20,178 bases of DNA from positions 1 through 20,178 of the forward strand of contig UQTI01000055.1 in the NCBI GenBank assembly GCA_900543975.1, read 5' to 3'. Of this stretch, positions 14,487-20,178 are shown in pieces. Under the pieces are notes generated by a model. The model was not told the DNA's origin and did no database searches. It saw only the letters and a program-made list of their open reading frames with translations. Source of the stretch: an uncultured Prevotella sp. Its GTDB lineage: Bacteria > Bacteroidota > Bacteroidia > Bacteroidales > Bacteroidaceae. Position 1 is the first letter of the stretch. Each line of letters opens with the position of its first letter. A program made the position numbers and the translations under genes.

Positions 14487-14533
14487 GAACGAAGACGGAA
14501 CGAGGACGGAAAACGAAAACGGAGCGAACAACG
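14487..14533 (+). repeat. 11-13-bp tandem repeats in the kinase leader
   Basis: Four head-to-tail units sit in the predicted leader: GAACGAAGACG (14487-14497), GAACGAGGACG (14498-14508), GAAAACGAAAACG (14509-14521) and GAGCGAACAACG (14522-14533). They are purine-rich with little self-pairing, so an unstructured leader or a protein/RNA binding platform is possible. Confidence 0.65.
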
Positions 14534-14572
14534 GTCGCGAAACGTGGAGCAAGGCAATAAAACGAAAAAGAA

Positions 14573-17500
14573 ATGAAACATCGACATGTGCTCATATTCA
14601 TCCTTATGTTTGTCGGGGCAACGCTCTTGGGAGCATGTTCCGACAGCAAGCGTGTGGCACAAGTGGACATGCTGAACGAGCGCTCGTATGACGCTCATTA
14701 TAGAAGTCTGGCTCAAACACGAGCTTACGCCCTTCAGGCCTTGAAGTTGAGCAAGGGCTACGATGCAGGCGTGGCAGAAAGCTACAACAACCTCGCCTTT
14801 GTGTGCTTGGCAAAGATGAACTATGGACGGGCTGAAGAGTTCCTGCGTTATGCTGCCGGCGTGAGCGACAACCTCGTGGAACAGCTCGTGGCCTATGTTC
14901 AGTTTATGCGTCTCTGCCAGCGCAAGAGCAAGAACAAAGATTTCTACACATACATGCAGCTCGCAAGCCAACTGATGTCGCGCATTAAGACCGATGAGCA
15001 GACGCTCAACACTCATCAGCATGAGCGTTTTGTCTATGCCTGCAGCGAGTTTAACATCGTTGCTTCCACCTATTTCTATTATGTGGGACTTGACAAAAAG
15101 GGAGCTGACCAACTCTTGCTCATCGACCCGAACGGCGAGGTGGTAAAGGACACAGCGCAGCTGCTCAACTATTATTACAACATTGGCTCAGGAGGAATCT
15201 TAAGAGACGGCTCAGCCGAAACAATATGCCAGGAAGAGTTCAACTATCTCATGCGTTGTTATCTCCTTTCGCGACAGTATAACTATCCTTATTGGGAAGC
15301 AAACTCTCTGCAAGGCATAAGTGAACATCTTCAGAACGACAAGATGCGGGCCATGCTTCTGCGCAACAACGTGCAGGAGATGGAGTTTGTGAACGTAGAC
15401 AAGATGGCAGACACGCTCATTGCCGGCAACCTTGCCCTGCGTGCTCTCGACCTCTTCAGCAGATATGGCGACGTCTATCAGAAGGCAGGCGCTTACAGAA
15501 CGCTCGCACAATGTTATTTCGACATACACGACTATTCTTCTGCTCTCATCTGTCTTAACAACGCTCTCGCAACAAACAGGCGCGTGGATCGTGCGCCAGA
15601 CCTTGTGGCCTCCATTCGCGAGAAGCTCTCCATGGTCTATTCGGCACTCGACAACAAGGCCATGAGCGACCTGAACCGCAATCTGTATCTTGACCTTCAG
15701 GAGGTAACACGTCAGGACCGCCAGCTCGAGGCGCGTGCCGACCAGCTTGACCAGACGGCAGCACAACTGAACCTTATGATTGGAGCCGTGGGGGTGGTGG
15801 TGCTTGTGCTCATCTCTCTGCTTGTCTGGCTTAACCACATGCGTCGAAAGGAAGGCACACGAAGCTTGCCCGATGATGTTGTTGAACCGCTGGTGCTGTG
15901 GAAGAAAGCGCGGGAAGACGAGCAGCAAGCCTGTAACGAACGGCTTGAAGAGATTGAGGAAGAGACGGCGGTGGCGCGTGTGCAGCTCGACGACAACAAC
16001 CGTCTGAACATTGAGCAGAGAGCCAAAATTTCGCTCGTGGGCAACATAATGCCCCTCATCGACCGCATTGCCGGAGAGGTGGATAAGCTGGCGCAGACAG
16101 AAAAGGAGCCTTCCGTCAACCCTTTGATAGAGAGCCGTTACGCTTATGTCATGGAGCTGGCCGGAAAGATTAACGAATATAACAACGCCCTGACACAATG
16201 GATAAAGCTGCGTCGTGGCGACCTCACGGTGCGCGTAGAGAGTTTCCGCTTGCAGCAGCTCTTTGACATCATCGACAAGAGCCGCATGGAGTTTAACCTA
16301 AAGCACATCTCCTTTGAGGTAGTGCCGACACAGGCTGTGGTAAAAGCCGACCGCACGCTCACGCTCTTCATGCTCAACACGCTTACCGAGAACGCACGCC
16401 ATTTTACACCTTCCGGGGGCCATGTGCGTGTTGAAGCAAGGATCACAGAAGAGGCGGTAGAGATTAGCGTCTCTGACAGCGGCTGCGGCATGACACAAGA
16501 ACAGATTGACAGCCTGTTCAACGCTAAGGTCATAGTGGACGAGCAGTTGGGCACCACAACAACGCAAAGCTATGCGGCGGTGGGCATAAAGAAAAAGTCG
16601 CATGGCTTCGGACTGATCAACTGTAAAGGCATTATAGAGAAATACAAGAAGCTCAGCTCCATCTTCAGCGTCTGCCACATAGGCGTAGAGAGCACAGTAG
16701 GGCAGGGCAGCCGATTCTTCTTCAGTCTGCCAAAGGGAGGCGTGCGCAAGCTCTACATGATAGGACTTCTCCTCATGCTAAGCACATTTGGTGGAAGCAT
16801 GGAATGTTTTGCCAAAACATCACAGCAACAGCAGCAAACAGCCCTTTGCTTGCAGAAAGCAAGTTCATACGCCGACAGCGCCTATTACAGCAACATAGCA
16901 TCACGATATACGCAAACCATGATTTACGCCGACAGTTGCCGCATGTGGCTAAACCGCTATTATCTGACGCTACGCCCGCGAGGACGACAGCTCATCACAA
17001 CCACGGGCGACGCTAAAGAGGCTGCAGAGATTAAATGGTTCTACTCGGGTCTGCCCTGCAACTATAGCATTATTCTCGACATGCGTAACGAGTCGGCCGT
17101 AGCAGCCCTTGCCTTACATCAATGGGACACATACGCTTATAACAATAAGGTCTACACTCAACTGTTTCGCGACACCAGCGCCGACAACTCGCTTGCACAA
17201 TATGTGAAGCTCATGCAGAAGAGCGAGACCAACAAGAACGTGGCCATCATCATTCTGTCACTCCTCTTGGTGAGCATCTTCCCGCTCTACTATCTCTTCT
17301 ATTATCGTTACCGTCTGCGTTACCGTAGCGCCGTAGAACGCATAGAAGAGATTGGCAAGGTGCTCCTTGACAACAGCAAGACGGCACAACAGAAAGACGA
17401 TGCCATAAAGGGTCTCTGGAAAGACCTTCGCAACACGGCTGCAGACGATTCGCAGATAGAGCAGCTTACCGAAATAGTGGACCAGATAGAGACCACCCTG

Positions 17501-18127
17501 CAAGCCGACAAGTCGAGCGGGGAAGACATGCAGCAGAAGCTCTCCCTGGCTGAGGACGAGCTGCAAAGGCTGCAATATGAGCGCGACAGGCTGCATGTGA
17601 GCAACAGCGTGCTCGACAACTGTCTCTCAACGCTGAAGCACGAGACCATGTATTACCCTTGCCGCATAATGCAGATGGTCGATTCGCCATCGCGCGACAT
17701 CAACGTCATACGCGAGCTGGTCTACTATTATAGAGAGCTCTTCAGCATTCTAAGCGAGCAAGCGCAACGGCAGACAGCTCCTCAGGTGCGCTTCTCTTAC
17801 GCCACGGCTGGCTACGCCATATCTCTGTTGCGAAAGATCGTGCCACAGGAGCAGCTCTCCTTTGATCATCAAGACATTGACAGACTCTATGTGAGGATCA
17901 CAACGACCCTCCACACCCTCAAGCTCTCTGCTCAGCAGATACAGGAACTGTTCACGCCATCAACAGCCGATTTTCGCTTGCTCATCTGCAGGCAGATCAT
18001 ACGCGAGTTGGGAGAGACAACCAATGCCCGCGGTTGTGGCATCCAGGCTTTTGCAGCTCCTGATGGGGGAACAACAATAGAAATAACAATAACACAGAAA
18101 ATATGGAAAAATTTAAAGTTATCATAG
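14573..18127 (+). CDS. Two-module membrane sensor histidine kinase, 1184 residues
   Basis: Module A: signal peptide with lipobox LGAC (Cys22), a periplasmic helical region with TPR-like repeats (clearest about 306-336), a membrane helix (401-421), a coiled coil, and a DHp-like helix pair (485-570) in which the usual HExxxP site reads NIMPLID with no His. An intact HATPase domain follows (about 597-720): N box NTLTENARHF, G1 SDSGCGM (634-640), G2 SHGFGLINCKGI. Module B: a hydrophobic segment (726-746), a short loop domain, a second membrane helix (889-910), a long coiled coil (915-1005), then LKHETMYYP with candidate phospho-acceptor His1023. Its C terminus (about 1125-1175, LLICRQIIRELG...GGTTIEIT) resembles only the tail of an ATPase domain. 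The layout may correspond to Pfam DUF5112/DUF5113; that is from memory. The response regulator start overlaps its last 25 bp. Confidence 0.85.
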   Translation: MKHRHVLIFILMFVGATLLGACSDSKRVAQVDMLNERSYDAHYRSLAQTRAYALQALKLSKGYDAGVAESYNNLAFVCLAKMNYGRAEEFLRYAAGVSDNLVEQLVAYVQFMRLCQRKSKNKDFYTYMQLASQLMSRIKTDEQTLNTHQHERFVYACSEFNIVASTYFYYVGLDKKGADQLLLIDPNGEVVKDTAQLLNYYYNIGSGGILRDGSAETICQEEFNYLMRCYLLSRQYNYPYWEANSLQGISEHLQNDKMRAMLLRNNVQEMEFVNVDKMADTLIAGNLALRALDLFSRYGDVYQKAGAYRTLAQCYFDIHDYSSALICLNNALATNRRVDRAPDLVASIREKLSMVYSALDNKAMSDLNRNLYLDLQEVTRQDRQLEARADQLDQTAAQLNLMIGAVGVVVLVLISLLVWLNHMRRKEGTRSLPDDVVEPLVLWKKAREDEQQACNERLEEIEEETAVARVQLDDNNRLNIEQRAKISLVGNIMPLIDRIAGEVDKLAQTEKEPSVNPLIESRYAYVMELAGKINEYNNALTQWIKLRRGDLTVRVESFRLQQLFDIIDKSRMEFNLKHISFEVVPTQAVVKADRTLTLFMLNTLTENARHFTPSGGHVRVEARITEEAVEISVSDSGCGMTQEQIDSLFNAKVIVDEQLGTTTTQSYAAVGIKKKSHGFGLINCKGIIEKYKKLSSIFSVCHIGVESTVGQGSRFFFSLPKGGVRKLYMIGLLLMLSTFGGSMECFAKTSQQQQQTALCLQKASSYADSAYYSNIASRYTQTMIYADSCRMWLNRYYLTLRPRGRQLITTTGDAKEAAEIKWFYSGLPCNYSIILDMRNESAVAALALHQWDTYAYNNKVYTQLFRDTSADNSLAQYVKLMQKSETNKNVAIIILSLLLVSIFPLYYLFYYRYRLRYRSAVERIEEIGKVLLDNSKTAQQKDDAIKGLWKDLRNTAADDSQIEQLTEIVDQIETTLQADKSSGEDMQQKLSLAEDELQRLQYERDRLHVSNSVLDNCLSTLKHETMYYPCRIMQMVDSPSRDINVIRELVYYYRELFSILSEQAQRQTAPQVRFSYATAGYAISLLRKIVPQEQLSFDHQDIDRLYVRITTTLHTLKLSAQQIQELFTPSTADFRLLICRQIIRELGETTNARGCGIQAFAAPDGGTTIEITITQKIWKNLKLS

Positions 18128-18828
18128 TAGAAGATGTGCCTCTCGAACTGAAAGGTACAGAAGGCATCCTGCATAACGACATTCCTGAAGCAGAGATCAT
18201 CGGTACGGCTGCAAACGAGCCCGACTTCTGGCGCTTGCTTAAGCAGCAGCTCCCCGACCTCATTTTGCTCGACCTCGGATTGGGTGGCTCCACAACCGTA
18301 GGCGTTGAGATCTGCCGTCATGTAAAGGAAATGCATCCCGACATCAAGGTGCTCATCTTCACAGGCGAAATACTTAACGAGAAGTTGTGGGTCGATGTGC
18401 TTGATGCTGGTTGCGACGGCATAATATTGAAGACTGGCGAGATGCTCACCCGTAGCGACGTGGCGAGCGTGATGTATGGAAAGCGGATGGTCTTTAACCA
18501 ACCCATTCTCAACAAGATCGTTGAGCGTTTCAAGAACAGCATTGGATCGGAGATCGCTCACCAAGAGGCAATTATAGATTATGAGCTCGACGAGTATGAC
18601 GAGCGCTTCCTGCGCCATCTTGCATTAGGCTACACCAAAGAGCAGATCTCAAACCTCAAGGGAATGCCTTTTGGCGTGAAGAGCTTGGAGAAGCGGCAGA
18701 ACGAATTGGTACAGAAGCTCTTTCCAAACGGCAATGGCGGACTGGGCATAAACGCCACGCGCCTTGTTGTCAAAGCTCTTGAGCTTCGCATACTTGACAT
18801 CGACAACCTTGTGCCTGACGAGGAATAG
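18103..18828 (+). CDS. Response regulator with LuxR-type output domain
   Basis: A 241-residue two-component regulator. The receiver domain (1-125) has the acidic pair Glu10/Asp11, phosphorylation site Asp57 in LILLDLGLGG, Thr87 in LIFTGE and Lys110 in IILKTGE, so it should be fully phosphorylatable. The C-terminal part (about 175-235, LRHLALGYTKEQISNLKGMPFGVKSLEKRQNELVQKLF, then NATRLVVKALELRIL) matches the LuxR/GerE helix-turn-helix in spacing but is diverged in the recognition helix. The ATG lies inside the kinase gene (25-bp overlap), so the two are translationally coupled and should be a cognate pair. Targets are unknown; the adjacent LacI-type operon and its own operon are candidates. 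Confidence 0.92.
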   Translation: MEKFKVIIVEDVPLELKGTEGILHNDIPEAEIIGTAANEPDFWRLLKQQLPDLILLDLGLGGSTTVGVEICRHVKEMHPDIKVLIFTGEILNEKLWVDVLDAGCDGIILKTGEMLTRSDVASVMYGKRMVFNQPILNKIVERFKNSIGSEIAHQEAIIDYELDEYDERFLRHLALGYTKEQISNLKGMPFGVKSLEKRQNELVQKLFPNGNGGLGINATRLVVKALELRILDIDNLVPDEE

Positions 18829-18830
18829 AA

Positions 18831-18905
18831 GATAGCCAGATAGCCAATCCTCAACTTGTATACTTGTCAACTCGTCAACTTGTCAACTCGTCCACTTGTC
18901 AACTT
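18831..18905. repeat. 8-bp tandem repeat arrays
   Basis: GATAGCCA occurs twice (18831-18846), directly after the response regulator stop. It is followed by seven 8-bp units of CAACTYGT type from 18852 to 18905 (CAACTTGT, ATACTTGT, CAACTCGT, CAACTTGT, CAACTCGT, CCACTTGT, CAACTT). The second array shares its unit and orientation with 7130-7197. It ends 10 bp before the next ATG, so it also occupies the ribosome-binding region of the next gene. Confidence 0.9.
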
Positions 18906-18915
18906 ATAATACAAA

Positions 18916-19572
18916 ATGAACAACATCATTACAACAAGCAAGAAAAGAGAGCGAAACCGCCGACACATAGAGCGACGTTTTCGCAGGTTCTGTGCCTTGC
19001 TCATAGTTATCGTGGCTGCCGTAGAGGTATTGGTGGTCTTAGGCTCATGGATCATCACAGCCGTGTGGCCCGACATAGCCATGCGGTCCCTGTTTTCTGC
19101 CGACGGGCTGCGATGGCTCTTCGGACAGAGCACAAAGGCGTTGGCAACCGATGTCCTCGTGTGGCTCATCATGATGTGTGTGGCATCGGGTGCTGTGGCC
19201 TACAGCAGGCTGTGTTCTGTTTTCGTAAAGCACCCATTGTCTTACCGACAATGGGTTGCCCTGCGCTTTGTCTTTGTCGAGGTGCTTGCTTATGTTGTCA
19301 TGATAAGTCTTCTTACGCTTGTGCCTCATGCAGCTCTGCTGAGCGTAACAGGCCTCTTGTTTCCGAGCAGTTTCTCCACAAGCGTCGTGCCACAGCTCGC
19401 CATCCTTGCTACCATCTGCTCATTGACCTACGGGTGGGTCTGCGGAACCGTGCGAGGTCTTGACGGCATGCTCACCATGCTTTCAAAGGGCATAGAGCAT
19501 CTCGCTCCTCTCTTTGTTCTCTACATCCTTGTGGCAGAGCTCTATTTCACCATCCTCTTTATACGGTTCTAA
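18916..19572 (+). CDS. Small polytopic membrane protein, unknown function
   Basis: A 218-residue protein with a basic N terminus (KKRERNRRHIERRFRRF, 9-25) followed by about five hydrophobic segments (26-50, 78-98, 115-147, 156-177, 196-216). The basic tail suggests the N terminus stays in the cytoplasm. RSLFSADGLRWLF (57-69) resembles the block near the N terminus of AbgT-family transporters (S-L-L-S-x-E-G-x-R-W), but the protein is less than half their length, so it may be a remnant or a separate small family. It follows the response regulator by 87 bp and is probably in the same transcript. It converges on the ABC-F gene with a 41-bp gap that has only weak dyad symmetry. Confidence 0.75.
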   Translation: MNNIITTSKKRERNRRHIERRFRRFCALLIVIVAAVEVLVVLGSWIITAVWPDIAMRSLFSADGLRWLFGQSTKALATDVLVWLIMMCVASGAVAYSRLCSVFVKHPLSYRQWVALRFVFVEVLAYVVMISLLTLVPHAALLSVTGLLFPSSFSTSVVPQLAILATICSLTYGWVCGTVRGLDGMLTMLSKGIEHLAPLFVLYILVAELYFTILFIRF

Positions 19573-19613
19573 AGACAAAGAAAGTCTATCGTCTTTCCGT
19601 AAAAAGAGAAACG

Positions 19614-20178
19614 TCATTTCTGCTCAAGCTCTTGCAAACTCTCCATCTTCTTTGTTTCCAAGAACTCATAAACGCCGCAGAGATGCTCGCGAACGCGACC
19701 ATGGCCAAACTCGTAAACCTTGCTCACGAGGCCGTCTAAGAAGTCGCGGTCATGGCTTACCACGATGAGCGTGCCGTCAAAATCTTGCAGAGCCTGCTTC
19801 AGCACATCCTTTGTCTTAAGGTCCAGGTGGTTCGTTGGCTCGTCAAGGATGAGCAGGTTCACAGGCTCAAGCAGAAGCTTAAGGATGGCAAGACGGGTGC
19901 GCTCGCCGCCCGACAGCACCTTGACCTTCTTCGTGGAATCGTCGCCTCCAAACATGAACGCGCCCAACAGGTCGCGAATCTTGTTTCTTATCTCACCCTT
20001 TGCCACATCGTCGATGGTCTGGAAAACCGTAAGTTCACCATCGAGCAGAGAAGCCTGATTCTGAGCAAAATAGCCTATCTGAACATTATGGCCAAGCTCC
20101 AGCTTGCCCGTGTTCTTAAGCTGTCCCATGATACATTTTACCAAGGTCGATTTTCCCTCGCCGTTACGACCTACAAAC
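19614..20178 (-). CDS. ABC-F ATPase, C-terminal part (cut by window edge)
   Basis: The gene runs off the right edge; about 188 C-terminal residues are present. They form the second ABC domain: Walker A GRNGEGKST, NVQIGYFAQNQ (Q loop), signature LSGGERTRLAIL, Walker B LLILDEPTNHLDL and switch VSHDRDFLDGL. The DEPTNHLD block and absence of membrane segments place it in the ABC-F group, which acts on the ribosome (translation factors such as EttA, or antibiotic protection proteins). The N-terminal domain and the linker that would tell these apart are missing. The end LCGVYEFLETKKM is the usual ABC-F tail without a long extension. The first whole in-frame codon is at 20177. Confidence 0.93.
   Translation of the reverse strand, partial: FVGRNGEGKSTLVKCIMGQLKNTGKLELGHNVQIGYFAQNQASLLDGELTVFQTIDDVAKGEIRNKIRDLLGAFMFGGDDSTKKVKVLSGGERTRLAILKLLLEPVNLLILDEPTNHLDLKTKDVLKQALQDFDGTLIVVSHDRDFLDGLVSKVYEFGHGRVREHLCGVYEFLETKKMESLQELEQK

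Noticed and set aside
15212..16198. 328-codon minus-strand frame inside the sensor kinase
   Set aside because: It is a shadow of the kinase frame, which has coherent domains on the plus strand. No promoter or ribosome binding site supports it.
19571..19595. Terminator between the membrane protein and the ABC-F gene
   Set aside because: AAAGAC / GTCTTT gives only six pairs with no T run on either strand, so evidence is insufficient.

Overview
Organism: the window looks like a chromosomal segment from the Bacteroidota, most likely a Prevotella-type genome of about 50% GC. This is inferred from Bacteroidota-style -7 boxes (TAnnTTTG) ahead of several genes, weak Shine-Dalgarno sequences, and protein sequences typical of the group. 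It was not checked by a database search. I see no tRNA, rRNA, CRISPR array, transposase or phage gene.

Layout. (1) Positions 1-383 hold no gene but contain short tandem repeats and a minus-strand terminator for a small secreted protein (384-854). (2) Positions 875-1103 hold a probable leader with a 69-bp imperfect repeat. (3) Positions 1132-7960 form one minus-strand cluster, read right to left: kdsA, kdsD, a secreted phospholipase D-like protein, rsmG, a metallo-beta-lactamase-fold hydrolase, ruvC and a twin-NBD ABC ATPase. A good promoter lies in front of kdsA. (4) Diverging from kdsA, two paralogous deoxynucleoside kinases (8242-9500) end at a strong two-way hairpin. (5) Positions 9626-14285 read leftward: a LacI-type regulator, an NhaC-type antiporter, an unrecognised cytosolic protein and an MFS transporter. 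(6) Diverging from the regulator, 14573-19572 reads rightward: a very large two-module sensor kinase, an overlapping response regulator and a small polytopic membrane protein. (7) The right edge carries the C-terminal half of an ABC-F ATPase.

How the genes work together. KdsD makes D-arabinose 5-phosphate and KdsA condenses it with PEP to Kdo-8-phosphate, so the leftward cluster opens with lipopolysaccharide core synthesis and then runs into housekeeping genes (16S rRNA methylation, Holliday junction resolution). The kinase pair would salvage deoxynucleosides. The kinase/regulator pair is a phosphorelay with translational coupling.

Most interesting points. The 1184-residue kinase appears to be two fused transmembrane kinase modules with complementary defects: the first keeps the ATPase domain but has no phospho-acceptor histidine, and the second has a histidine motif but only a remnant ATPase domain. 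Separately, most intergenic gaps carry a short tandem repeat of their own (periods 7-8, 11-14, 16, 20, 47 and 69 bp). In three cases the repeat includes the stop codon of the upstream gene, and two arrays 11.7 kb apart share the same 8-bp unit.
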